64,000 nt of DNA, from NCBI RefSeq assembly GCF_001050155.1, contig NZ_LFVY01000015.1, forward strand, positions 78,818 through 142,817, in the 5' to 3' direction. Source of the stretch: Nitratireductor soli (GTDB lineage: Bacteria; Pseudomonadota; Alphaproteobacteria; Rhizobiales; Rhizobiaceae). Positions within the stretch are counted from its first letter, which is position 1; the number at the start of each line of letters is the position of its first letter. Made by a program: the position numbers and the translations under genes. The notes below the pieces were generated by a model, which saw nothing but the letters and a program-made list of their open reading frames with translations, was not told where the DNA came from and searched no databases. This document shows, piece after piece, positions 9,001 through 16,657 of the stretch.

Positions 9001-9101
9001 CCGATAAGGCCGAGAAGCAGCAGGCTGGAAGAAAGCGCGCGCGCCGTCGCGCCGAAAAAGGCGGTCCGGTCGGAGACAGTGTTTGTCGTGCGCGTCGTCA
9101 T
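8982..9101 (-). CDS. leuA leader peptide, 39 aa
   Basis: The reading frame starts at ATG 9101 and ends TGA at 8984-8982. The C-terminal part reads SSSLLLLGLIGDRRVR, with four consecutive Leu codons at 9023-9012 and two more nearby, just before the first attenuator segment. No ribosome-binding site is visible. Instead a -35/-10 pair sits so that transcription should begin at the A of the ATG, giving a leaderless message. This matches the design of the rhizobial trp leader. The peptide is too short for routine gene callers. Confidence 0.8.
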   Translation of the reverse strand: MTTRTTNTVSDRTAFFGATARALSSSLLLLGLIGDRRVR

Positions 9102-9107
9102 GAGGGT

Positions 9108-9136
9108 TCAATAGCCGAGGTGCTGGCCGAGTGCAA
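9108..9136 (-). promoter_or_regulatory. Promoter of the leucine leader and leuA
   Basis: On the minus strand TTGCAC (9136-9131), a 17-base spacer and TATTGA (9113-9108) are followed by six bases and then the ATG of the leader peptide. The predicted transcription start is the A of that ATG. Geometry is identical to the trp leader promoter at 22119-22147. Confidence 0.65.
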
Positions 9137-9176
9137 GGGCGACAAACGGCGCACCCGGCGCCTTCCATTGGCAGGC

Positions 9177-9219
9177 TTGACATTCGGTCTCTCGTCTGTA
9201 TTTTACCAATTAGCTAATT
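9177..9219 (+). promoter_or_regulatory. Promoter and palindromic operator of the ArsR-SRPBCC operon
   Basis: TTGACA (9177-9182), 16 bases and TATTTT (9199-9204) form a good promoter. A perfect 12-bp palindrome AATTAGCTAATT (9208-9219) overlaps the likely transcription start. It is a natural operator for the ArsR-family repressor encoded immediately downstream. Confidence 0.65.
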
Positions 9220-9239
9220 AACCTGATGGTATATTAAAA

Positions 9240-9584
9240 ATGCAGACCGACCCGCTCAGCACCGCCTTCTCCGCCCTCGCCGATCCGACCCGGCGGGCGA
9301 TGCTCGCGCGCCTGTCGATGGGCGAGGCCACGGTCAACGAGCTGGCGGAACCCTTCGCCATGACGCTGCCGGCGGTGTCCAAGCATCTGAAGGTGCTGGA
9401 GCGCGCCGGCCTCGTCTCGCGTGGCAGGAACGCCCAGTTCCGGCCCTGCCGGCTGGAAGCGGGGCCGCTGAAGGATGTCGCCGCATGGATGGAACAGTAC
9501 CGGCGGTTCTGGGACGACAGTTTCGACCGCCTCGACGACTATCTGAAGCAGATCCAGCACAAGGAGCGGTCCGACGATGCCTGA
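9240..9584 (+). CDS. ArsR-family transcriptional repressor
   Basis: The protein has 114 residues with a winged helix-turn-helix: ALADPTRRAMLARL opens the domain and LTLPAVSKHLKVLERAGLV (starting here with MTLPAV, about residues 40-60) is the recognition helix-turn-helix. Metal-binding cysteines of the arsenic or cadmium sensors are absent, as in the sub-group that sits in front of SRPBCC (AHSA1) genes. It presumably represses its own operon through the palindrome at 9208-9219. Its end overlaps the next gene by eight bases, so the two are translationally coupled. Confidence 0.92.
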   Translation: MQTDPLSTAFSALADPTRRAMLARLSMGEATVNELAEPFAMTLPAVSKHLKVLERAGLVSRGRNAQFRPCRLEAGPLKDVAAWMEQYRRFWDDSFDRLDDYLKQIQHKERSDDA

Positions 9585-10071
9585 GCCAGCCACGCCAAAG
9601 CCCGCGATGAACACGCCACCGGCGCGCGATGACCATGCGCTCAGCATCAGCCGTGTGTTCGACGCGCCGCGCAGCCTCGTCTTCAAGGTCTGGTCGTCGC
9701 CCGAGCATCTGGCGCGCTGGTGGGGGCCGAAGAATTTCTCGGTCCCGTCGGTCACGGTGGATTTCCGCCGGAACGGCAAATGGCGCAGTTGCATCCGTTC
9801 GCCGGAAGGCAACGACTATTGGGCCAGCGGAAGCTATCGCGAGATCGTCACCCCGAGCCTCCTCGTGCTCACATTCCGCTGGGAAGAGGATGGTGCGATC
9901 GACACGCTGGTGACGGTGGCGTTCGAGGATGCCGGCGCCGGCACCCGCGTCACCTTCCAGCAGGCGCCATTCCTCACGGCGGACGAACGCGACAGCCACG
10001 CGGATGGCTGGGGCGAGTGCCTGGACCGCCTGGGACGGTATTTGAGCGAACAAGACGGGAGCAACCCATGA
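9577..10071 (+). CDS. SRPBCC (AHSA1/START-like) protein
   Basis: 164 residues with the AHSA1-type SRPBCC signature: SRVFDAPRSLVFKVWSSPEH, then LARWWGPKNFS, then a run of antiparallel strands and a final long helix after GWGECLDRL. The fold is a deep hydrophobic cavity that binds small lipophilic ligands or assists protein folding; the ligand is unknown. It overlaps arsR at its start and the GFA-family gene by four bases (ATGA) at its end, so the three genes form one operon. A second SRPBCC gene follows at 10557. Confidence 0.9.
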   Translation: MPEPATPKPAMNTPPARDDHALSISRVFDAPRSLVFKVWSSPEHLARWWGPKNFSVPSVTVDFRRNGKWRSCIRSPEGNDYWASGSYREIVTPSLLVLTFRWEEDGAIDTLVTVAFEDAGAGTRVTFQQAPFLTADERDSHADGWGECLDRLGRYLSEQDGSNP

Positions 10072-10517
10072 AGAAGACCTATCACGGAAGCTGCCACTGC
10101 GGGGCGGTGCGCTTTTCGGCCGGCATCGACCTGGCGCCGCAGGGCCGGCGCTCGACGCCGGAACTCCCCGGCATCTGGTGGACCGCCACGTTTCGCTGCA
10201 CCTGCTCGTCCTGCATGAAATCGCGTTTCTGGAAGGCTTTCGTCCGGCCCGCCGATTTCACCCTCATATCGGGCGGCGAGGCGCTGGGCGAATACCGCTT
10301 CGGCGAGCGGGCAATCGCCCATCGCTTCTGCAGGAATTGCGGCGTGCGGCCCTTCGCCAGCGCCGATTTCGAACCGATGGGCGGCGCGTTCTATTGCGTC
10401 AACGTCGCCTGCCTCGACGACGCGACGCCCGAGGAGCTGGAAGCGGCTCCGGTCATCTACGAGGACGGCCGCAACGACAATTGGGACGGGCCGCCCGCAT
10501 TGACCTTCTATCTGTGA
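10068..10517 (+). CDS. GFA / CENP-V-domain zinc protein
   Basis: 149 residues with the zinc-binding pattern of the glutathione-dependent formaldehyde-activating (GFA) family: GSCHCGAVRF near the N-terminus, CTCSSCMKSRFWKAF in the middle and FCRNCGVRPF later. The fold is Mss4-like. Few members have a proven reaction, so no enzyme activity is claimed. The start at 10068 overlaps the previous stop by four bases and has GGGAG upstream. A longer in-frame extension to 9720 lies inside the SRPBCC gene and is not real. Confidence 0.9.
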   Translation: MKKTYHGSCHCGAVRFSAGIDLAPQGRRSTPELPGIWWTATFRCTCSSCMKSRFWKAFVRPADFTLISGGEALGEYRFGERAIAHRFCRNCGVRPFASADFEPMGGAFYCVNVACLDDATPEELEAAPVIYEDGRNDNWDGPPALTFYL

Positions 10518-10556
10518 ACCTCTTGCGCACACCCGATGATCACCAAGGAGACAGCC

Positions 10557-11024
10557 ATGAGCGCTGAAGCCGCGGCCACGGCCGACACGGAACTCACCAT
10601 CGACCGCACCTTCGACGCGCCCCGCGCGCTGGTGTTCGAAGCCTGGACCAGGCAGGAACATCTCGACCGCTGGTCCTGCCCCACCGGCTTCACCATGCCC
10701 CTGTCGGAAGGCGACATCCGCACCGGCGGATGGTTTCGCACCTGCATGCGCTCGCCCGACGGCCAGGATCATTGGCTGAGCGGCAAATACCGCGAGGTCA
10801 CGCCGCCCGAGCGCATCGTCTTCACCCATGCCTGGCACGACGAGAACGACGCGCCCGGCCACGAAACGGTGGTCACCATCACTTTCGAGGAAACGGAAGA
10901 CGGAAAGACCAGGATGGCCTTTCACCAGGCATTCTTCACCTCGAAGGCCTCGCGCGACGGCCATGAGGGCGGCTGGAACGAGAGCTTCGGCAAACTCGAC
11001 GCGCTGCTGGCCACGCTCGCCTGA
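10557..11024 (+). CDS. SRPBCC (AHSA1/START-like) protein, second copy
   Basis: 155 residues, clearly paralogous to the protein at 9577: TIDRTFDAPRALVFEAWTRQEHLDRW, then a WFRTCMRSPDGQDHWLSGKYREV segment that parallels WRSCIRSPEGNDYWASGSYREI, and the final GGWNESFGKLDALL helix. The start is set by AAGGAG seven bases before ATG 10557; an upstream ATG at 10536 has no such site. It is the last gene of the arsR operon. Two SRPBCC copies in one operon suggest a shared or paired ligand-binding job. Confidence 0.9.
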   Translation: MSAEAAATADTELTIDRTFDAPRALVFEAWTRQEHLDRWSCPTGFTMPLSEGDIRTGGWFRTCMRSPDGQDHWLSGKYREVTPPERIVFTHAWHDENDAPGHETVVTITFEETEDGKTRMAFHQAFFTSKASRDGHEGGWNESFGKLDALLATLA

Positions 11025-11098
11025 ACCGATCGGGCGGGAATCCCGCCGAAGTCAGGGCAGCATGTCGAGGCGCGGCTGCCGGAGTTTGTCTGCCCGCA

Positions 11099-12163
11099 TC
11101 ATTCGTCCAGCGCCGCCGCGCTGGCTGCGATTTCGTATTCGATGCCCTGCGGCAAATAGTGTACCCGGGCCTCGCCCCTGAAATCCGTGGCGACGAACCT
11201 TTCGATCAGCTTCGAGCCAAACCCCGTTCGGGTTGGCGGCTCGACCGGCGGACCGCCCTTCTCCCGCCAGCGGAAGAAGAACTGCTCATCGCTTCGGCTC
11301 CATTCGATCAGGATGCGCCCGTCATCGTTCGACAGCGCGCCGTATTTGATGGCGTTGGTCAACAGCTCGTTCAGCGCCAGGGACAGCGCCAGGGCCTGCC
11401 GCCCGCGCAACGAGACCGGCGGCCCGCTGATCTCGACCCGCTTCGGCTCGAGGATCCGGTGCGCCAGGACCGCACCGACCAGTTGTTCGACGGTCGCGTC
11501 CGGATGGCTCTCGGCGGTCAGCAGCGCCTGCGCCTCGCCCAATGCCCTGAGCCTTTCCTGGAAGATGCCGAGCATGCCCTCGGTGGCGGGGTCGCCCTTG
11601 AAAGTCTGCCCGGCCAGCGCCGACACCATCGCCACCAGATTGCGCATGCGATGCTGCAGCTCACCGTTGACGGCGGCAACCTGGCGCTGGGTGCGGACGG
11701 TCTGCGTGGTTTCCACCACCGTGTCCATCATGCCCTGGACGATGCCGTGCTCATCGCGGATGGGACTGTAGCAGAAGGTGAAGTGAGCCTCCTCGTCATA
11801 GCCGAACCGATTCACGACGAGCGGGAAGTTTTCGATGAAGGTCGGCTCGCCGGCGAAAGCCCTGTCGGCAATCGGGCCGAGCACCTCCCAGGCCTCCCCC
11901 CAGATATCGCGGAACGAACGGCCGATGGCCGGCGGCTTACCGCCCAGGATCGGCGTGAAGGCATCATTGTGCATGGTCACCAGCGACGGCCCCCAGATGA
12001 CGGCCTTGGGAAAACTGGAACTCAGCATGAGGGCGACGGCGGTCTTCAGCGCCGAAGGCCAAAGCTCGATCGGCCCGATGTCGGTGGTCGACCAGTCGAA
12101 GGAGCGGATGGCCGCCGCCGAAGCCCCGCCGCCGGCGAGGAAGGCAAGATGATCCCGACGCAT
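11099..12163 (-). CDS. HWE-family sensor histidine kinase with a PAS domain
   Basis: 354 residues, with no membrane segment, so a cytoplasmic sensor. A PAS-like domain (about 10-150) includes SSSFPKAVIWGPSLVTMHNDAF and is followed by the kinase core. The phosphorylated His is in LQHRMRNLVAMVSAL (His171), the N-box is NELLTNAIKYG (about 265-275), and the family-defining W-x-E is in FRWREKGGPPV. HWE kinases often work in general stress or light responses in rhizobia; no partner response regulator is adjacent. I chose the ATG at 12163 because the 33 residues upstream are unlike the family. Confidence 0.88.
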   Translation of the reverse strand: MRRDHLAFLAGGGASAAAIRSFDWSTTDIGPIELWPSALKTAVALMLSSSFPKAVIWGPSLVTMHNDAFTPILGGKPPAIGRSFRDIWGEAWEVLGPIADRAFAGEPTFIENFPLVVNRFGYDEEAHFTFCYSPIRDEHGIVQGMMDTVVETTQTVRTQRQVAAVNGELQHRMRNLVAMVSALAGQTFKGDPATEGMLGIFQERLRALGEAQALLTAESHPDATVEQLVGAVLAHRILEPKRVEISGPPVSLRGRQALALSLALNELLTNAIKYGALSNDDGRILIEWSRSDEQFFFRWREKGGPPVEPPTRTGFGSKLIERFVATDFRGEARVHYLPQGIEYEIAASAAALDE

Positions 12164-12331
12164 TGAAGCCTGCTTACCCCTAACACCTGTTCCACAGGAT
12201 AGCAGTACCGCACAGATAGAACAGCGAATTGCGCGGCGCCGCGGAAAACATTGCCGGCGCAAACATGAATCAAAATGCGAGCCGGAGCATGCAAAACTCT
12301 GGAATCAAGAGATTTCTCCGGCCCGGCACAT

Positions 12332-12874
12332 TCAGGAAGCCGTGGCCGCTCTCTTGCGCGCAACCACCTCCTCATAGGCCGCCTGCAACCATTCGCGCAC
12401 GCCGGGACCGGTTTTTCCGGCCGGCGGCGGCGCGCCCAGATGCGTGACCCGCAGATCGTCCATGAAGGCGTCCCACAGATCCGGCCCGCCCTCGGCCAGG
12501 AGCTTGGCGCGGATCGACAGCTCCTCCGACACCGGCAGCCATTTGCTGCCCCAGGCGCCGATCATGGCGAACACCGGCACCAGCTCGATGCCCTTTTCCG
12601 TCAGGCTGTAAATCGCCTTCTGCTTGTGGCTGGGATCATCCGTCTTGGCGATGATCCCTTCCGCCAACAGTCGGCGCAGTCGATCGGCCAGAATGTTGGA
12701 GGCGATCTTTTCCTGGGAATTGGTCAGGAGATCGCGGAAATGCCGCCGGTTCCCGAACATCATGTCGCGCACGACGATCAGGCTCCATTTGTCGCCGACC
12801 ACCTCGACGGTGAGATTGATGGGACAGCCGGAGCGGTGCTCGGCGGCAATGTCGTCGCTGCTGGTCAAATTCAT
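12332..12874 (-). CDS. HxlR-family transcriptional regulator
   Basis: 180 residues with the HxlR winged-helix: CPINLTVEVVGDKWSLIVVRDMMFGNRRHFRDLL (about residues 17-50) and the recognition helix region KIASNILADRLRRLLAEGII. The extra C-terminal 60 residues are longer than the usual 110-140-residue member. TGGAGA lies just before ATG 12874; a further ATG at 12904 has no such site. It is divergent from the DHFR-like gene and probably controls it through the TGCAAC repeats in the 106-base gap. Confidence 0.9.
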   Translation of the reverse strand: MNLTSSDDIAAEHRSGCPINLTVEVVGDKWSLIVVRDMMFGNRRHFRDLLTNSQEKIASNILADRLRRLLAEGIIAKTDDPSHKQKAIYSLTEKGIELVPVFAMIGAWGSKWLPVSEELSIRAKLLAEGGPDLWDAFMDDLRVTHLGAPPPAGKTGPGVREWLQAAYEEVVARKRAATAS

Positions 12875-12889
12875 TCTCCAAAAAAACCA

Positions 12890-12941
12890 GTTGCAATATG
12901 CCATCAGTTATTCTAGCCTGCAACCGATTTTAATATGCAAC
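12890..12941. promoter_or_regulatory. Candidate HxlR operator region: three TGCAAC sites
   Basis: The hexamer TGCAAC occurs at 12919-12924 and 12936-12941 on the plus strand and inverted (GTTGCA) at 12890-12895. Two of them sit in a longer shared context (CCAGTTGCAATATG against ATATGCAACCAGTT). The region lies between the divergent HxlR and DHFR-like starts. Confidence 0.5.
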
Positions 12942-12980
12942 CAGTTAACACACGACCGAATCGAGAACGGGAGCAAGAAC

Positions 12981-13544
12981 ATGAGCAAGGTCATCATCTG
13001 GAATCTGGTTTCGCTGGACGGCTATTTCGAAGGCGAGAAGAAGTGGGACCTCGACTTCCACAATCATGGCTGGGGCGAGGAACTGGAGGAACTGAGCCGA
13101 ACGTTCGGCCACACCGCCGCTTCTCTGGTCTTCGGCCGGGTCACCTATGAGGGCATGCGGGACCATTGGACGACCGCCGAGGATTCCGAGGTCAAGTCGT
13201 TCATGAACGCGCTGCCGAAACTGGTCGCCTCGCGCACGCTGACGGGCTCGGACTGGAACAACACCCGCCTCACCGACGACATTGTCGGCGCGATCCGCTC
13301 CGCCCGGGAGAACGCCGAGCCGGGCAAGAACATCTACATTTTCGGCAGCGCCGATCTTTGCAAAACCCTGCTGGATGCCGAAATCGTCGACGAGGTGATG
13401 CTGGCACAGGTGCCCGTGCAGCTCGGCAAGGGCACGCCCTTCTTCAAGCCGCGCGACAGCGAACGCGCCTTCAAGCTGATCGAGGCCCGGCCGCTGAAGA
13501 ACGGCACACTTATCCTGCGCTACGAACCCAACCGGCCGAACTGA
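12981..13544 (+). CDS. Dihydrofolate-reductase-fold (RibD C-terminal-like) protein
   Basis: 187 residues of the RibD-C/DHFR-like fold: NLVSLDGYFEG opens the first strand and loop, LVFGRVTYEGM is the typical nucleotide-loop helix, and NIYIFGSADLCKTLL is the second phosphate loop. It probably binds NADPH and reduces a small substrate. Members of this stand-alone group are mostly uncharacterised and are not true DHFR. The start follows CGGGAG. It is divergent from the HxlR regulator, a common pairing. Confidence 0.88.
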   Translation: MSKVIIWNLVSLDGYFEGEKKWDLDFHNHGWGEELEELSRTFGHTAASLVFGRVTYEGMRDHWTTAEDSEVKSFMNALPKLVASRTLTGSDWNNTRLTDDIVGAIRSARENAEPGKNIYIFGSADLCKTLLDAEIVDEVMLAQVPVQLGKGTPFFKPRDSERAFKLIEARPLKNGTLILRYEPNRPN

Positions 13545-13608
13545 ACCACCCGTACTGAACCGCCGCCTTCCCGCGACTGGAAAGCCGATGATACGAGAGG
13601 CAACGCCC

Positions 13609-14571
13609 ATGACCGCATCCCTCCCGCAGTGCCCCCGCCCGCATGGCATCGGCTTCGCCGTGGCCGCGGCGATGCTGTCTGCAACCCTGACCGCCGCCAG
13701 CGAAGCACAAGGAGCCCCCATGAGCACGCGAACCATAAGCATGAACAACGTCGAGATCGCCACGGAGGCCTTCGGCGACCCCTCCGATCCCCCGGTCCTG
13801 CTGGTCATGGGCGCCATGGCCTCGATGCTGTGGTGGCCGCAGGCCTTCTGCGAGCGGCTTGCCGCCGAGGGCCGCTACGTGATCCGCTACGACAACCGCG
13901 ACACCGGGCTTTCGACCGGCTACGAGCCGAGCAACCCGCCCTACACGATGGACGACATGGCCGAGGACGCCGTCGGCGTGCTCGACGGCTACGGCATCGA
14001 CAAGGCGCATCTGGTCGGCATGTCGCTCGGCGGCACCCTGGCGCAGATCGCCGCCCTCGCCCACCCGGACCGGGTGGCGACGCTGACCGCCATCAGCACC
14101 TCGCCGGTCGGAACCGACACCGCTTCGCTGCCGCAGACATCGGCTGCCTACATGGAGCACGCCGCCACGGGCGAGGCAGTGGACTGGACCGACCATGCCC
14201 AGGTGATCGACTTCATGGTCCGCGACACGCGCATGATCGCCGGCAGCGCCCATCCCTATGACGAGGCGGCGGCCCGCGCCCTGGTCACGCGCGACGTCGC
14301 GCGGGCGCGAAACTTCACCAGCGCCACCAACCACTTCATGCTGAAGGGGGGCGAGGCGTGGGCGGGCAGGCTGGCGGAGCTAGAGCCGCCGCTGCTCGTC
14401 ATCCACGGCACCGGCGACCCGATCTACCCGGTCGAGCACGGCCGACTGCTGGCCGACACGGTGCCCGGCGCCAGGCTGATCGAGCTTGCCGGCGGCGGCC
14501 ACGAGCTCCATCCCGCCGATTGGGACACCATCATCGGCGCCATCGTTGCGCACACCGGCACAGGCGAGTGA
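13609..14571 (+). CDS. Alpha/beta-fold hydrolase, possibly exported
   Basis: About 320 residues from ATG 13609. The catalytic pieces are clear: MGAMASMLWWP (oxyanion region), VIRYDNRDTGLST, the nucleophile elbow GMSLGG (Ser139), HGTGDPIYP with the acid, and GGGHELHP with the His. The first 37 residues look like a signal peptide (basic start, IGFAVAAAMLSATLTAA core, AQGA before the cut). An internal ATG at 13720 with a strong AAGGAG would give a cytoplasmic form that starts where many homologues start. Which is used cannot be settled here. The substrate is unknown. Confidence 0.82.
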   Translation: MTASLPQCPRPHGIGFAVAAAMLSATLTAASEAQGAPMSTRTISMNNVEIATEAFGDPSDPPVLLVMGAMASMLWWPQAFCERLAAEGRYVIRYDNRDTGLSTGYEPSNPPYTMDDMAEDAVGVLDGYGIDKAHLVGMSLGGTLAQIAALAHPDRVATLTAISTSPVGTDTASLPQTSAAYMEHAATGEAVDWTDHAQVIDFMVRDTRMIAGSAHPYDEAAARALVTRDVARARNFTSATNHFMLKGGEAWAGRLAELEPPLLVIHGTGDPIYPVEHGRLLADTVPGARLIELAGGGHELHPADWDTIIGAIVAHTGTGE

Positions 14572-14675
14572 CGACCACCGATGGCCTGTCACGGCCGGCG
14601 CACATCTTTTTTTCCTTCGCATGATCCCGGCGACAATCGCGTCGCGATGGCGAACCCATGAACAGGAGCTTTTCG

Positions 14676-15281
14676 ATGAAACTCTTCCATGCCCCCGGAT
14701 TCAGCAGCATCGCCGACCACATCGCATTGATCGAGGCCGGGTTGCCGGTCGAACTCGTCAAGGTGGACATCTGGAGCAAACGGCTCGACGACGGCAGCGA
14801 CTATAACGACGTCACGCCGAAGGGCTACGTTCCCGCCCTGATGTTCGACGATGGAGAGGTGCTGACGGAGAATGTCGCGATCCTCGCCTGGATCGCCGAC
14901 CGCGCGCCGCAATTGGCGCCCGAGGGCGAGCGCGGCCGATACCGGCTGATCGAGATGCTGAGTTTCCTTGCCTGCGAGATACACAAGCGCTTTCCGATCT
15001 ATTTCTCGGTGTCGGAGGAATCGAAGCCGGTGCTTCGCGAGGAGATCCAGCAGCGTTTCGACCTTCTGTCCAGCCGGCTGGAAAGCGCGGACTATCTGCT
15101 CGGCGACCGCTTCAGCGTGGCCGATCCCTATCTTTTCATGCTGGCGCGCGGCGCGTTGCAAATGGATTTCGCGCTTGCCGATTGCTTCCGCGATTATGTG
15201 GCGCGCATCGAGGCCCGCCCCTCGGTGCAGGAGGCGGAGCGACGGGAGAACCCGCAGGACGGCCCCGCTCCACGACAGTAG
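14676..15281 (+). CDS. Glutathione S-transferase
   Basis: 201 residues: a thioredoxin-like N-terminal domain (MKLFHAPGFSSIADHIALIEAG) with VPALMFDDGEVLTENVAILAWIAD, where the Glu-Asn pair contacts glutathione, and a helical C-terminal domain ending with LLGDRFSVADPYLFML, the conserved N-capping motif of GSTs. The arrangement is closest to bacterial beta-class enzymes, but the active-site Cys10 is replaced (Ser at that position). AGGAG supports ATG 14676 over an ATG six codons upstream. The substrate is unknown. Confidence 0.88.
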   Translation: MKLFHAPGFSSIADHIALIEAGLPVELVKVDIWSKRLDDGSDYNDVTPKGYVPALMFDDGEVLTENVAILAWIADRAPQLAPEGERGRYRLIEMLSFLACEIHKRFPIYFSVSEESKPVLREEIQQRFDLLSSRLESADYLLGDRFSVADPYLFMLARGALQMDFALADCFRDYVARIEARPSVQEAERRENPQDGPAPRQ

Positions 15282-15321
15282 CGCGATGGGCGACACAACG
15301 AACGCAAGAGGATTCAAAGCC

Positions 15322-16650
15322 ATGACCACGCCCCCGACCATCCACCGGCGAACGCTGCTGCAAACGGCAGTGGCCTCCCTCGCGCTCGGCGCTATCGGAT
15401 TTCCGATCGCCGCAGCGCAAGCGGCAAACACGACGGCAAGAATGGATGACGTCCTTTCCACCGACGCGCTGAAGGCCCTGCAGGCAATGATGGACGCCCA
15501 TGTCGCCGAAGGCTACCTGCCGGGCGCCACCTGGCTCGTCCAGAGCCGAGGCGAGACCCATGTGGGCACCGCCGGCAGTTTTGAACTGGGCGGCGGCCGG
15601 CCGATGGCCCGCGACACGATCTTCCGCGTCGCCTCGATCACCAAGCCGGTGACGGCGGCGCTCGCCATGATGCTGGTCGAGGAAGGAAAGCTGTCGCTCG
15701 ACGGGCCGGTCGATGCCCTGTTGCCCGAACTCGCCGGCCGCCGTGTCCTGAAGCGCATCGACGGGCCGCTCGACGAGACGGTGCCGGCGGCCGGGCCCAT
15801 CACCCTGCGCCATCTGCTGACCATGACCTTCGGGCTCGGCGCGATCATGGTGTTCCCGGAAGAATATCCTGTCCAGCTGGCGATGCGCGAAACGGGCCTC
15901 GCCCCCGGCTTCGCCTTGCCGCAGATGAGTTCCGACGCCTATATGGAAAAGCTCGGCGCCCTGCCGCTGGCCGCCCAGCCGGGCGAGAAGTTCCTCTACA
16001 ATAACGGCCTCGACGTCGCCGGCATCTTGATCGAGCGGGCAACGGGCAAGCGGCTCGGCGCGGTGATGGCCGAACGGCTGTTCGAGCCGCTCGGCATGAA
16101 GGACACCGGCTTCTTCGTGCCGGAGGAGAAGCGGGACCGCCTGCCGCCGCAATACGGTCCCGACTTTGCCAATGGTGGCGGGCTGAAAGTCTTCGGCCCA
16201 CAGGAGGGCATCGACTTCACCGCCCCGCCGCAGCTCGATTCGGGCGCCGGCGGCCTGGTTTCGACGGTCGATGACTATCTGGCCTTCTGCCGCATGATGC
16301 TGAACGGCGGCGAACTGGACGGCAAGCGCTACCTGAAGACGGAAACCGTGGCCGAGATGACGCGCGACCAGCTGACGCCGGAACAGAAGCGTGGCCCGCA
16401 CGCCGAGCCGTTCATGGCGGGAGGCGGCGCCGGCTGGGGCCTTGGCATGTCGGTCGCGGTGAAGCGGACCAAGCCGTGGCTCGTGCCCGGCCGGTTCGGC
16501 TGGGACGGCGGCTACGGCACGTCGGCCTATACCGACCCGGCAAACGGGCTGATCGGCATCTTCTTCAGCCAGAGGATGATGGATTCGCCGGAACCGCCAA
16601 GGACTTACCTCGATTTCTGGACTCAAGCCCACAAGGCGGCCGATGGCTGA
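15322..16650 (+). CDS. Exported serine hydrolase of the beta-lactamase (class C / esterase) family
   Basis: 442 residues. The N-terminus MTTPPTIHRRTLLQTAVASLAL has a twin-Arg followed by a hydrophobic core and AAQAA, so export, perhaps by Tat, is likely. Catalytic motifs of the penicillin-binding fold are visible: S-x-x-K in FRVASITKP (Ser105, Lys108) and Y-x-N in FLYNNGL (Tyr226, Asn228). RSD is preceded by a 36-base-longer ATG option at 15286 that lacks a ribosome-binding site. These enzymes include esterases and D-aminopeptidases; true beta-lactamase activity is not implied. It converges on the AbrB gene with seven bases between. Confidence 0.88.
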   Translation: MTTPPTIHRRTLLQTAVASLALGAIGFPIAAAQAANTTARMDDVLSTDALKALQAMMDAHVAEGYLPGATWLVQSRGETHVGTAGSFELGGGRPMARDTIFRVASITKPVTAALAMMLVEEGKLSLDGPVDALLPELAGRRVLKRIDGPLDETVPAAGPITLRHLLTMTFGLGAIMVFPEEYPVQLAMRETGLAPGFALPQMSSDAYMEKLGALPLAAQPGEKFLYNNGLDVAGILIERATGKRLGAVMAERLFEPLGMKDTGFFVPEEKRDRLPPQYGPDFANGGGLKVFGPQEGIDFTAPPQLDSGAGGLVSTVDDYLAFCRMMLNGGELDGKRYLKTETVAEMTRDQLTPEQKRGPHAEPFMAGGGAGWGLGMSVAVKRTKPWLVPGRFGWDGGYGTSAYTDPANGLIGIFFSQRMMDSPEPPRTYLDFWTQAHKAADG

Positions 16651-16657
16651 TGCGAAC

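Noticed and set aside
15322..16650. True class C beta-lactamase
   Set aside because: S-x-x-K and Y-x-N are shared by esterases and peptidases of the same fold. Context (GST, hydrolase, AbrB) does not suggest resistance.
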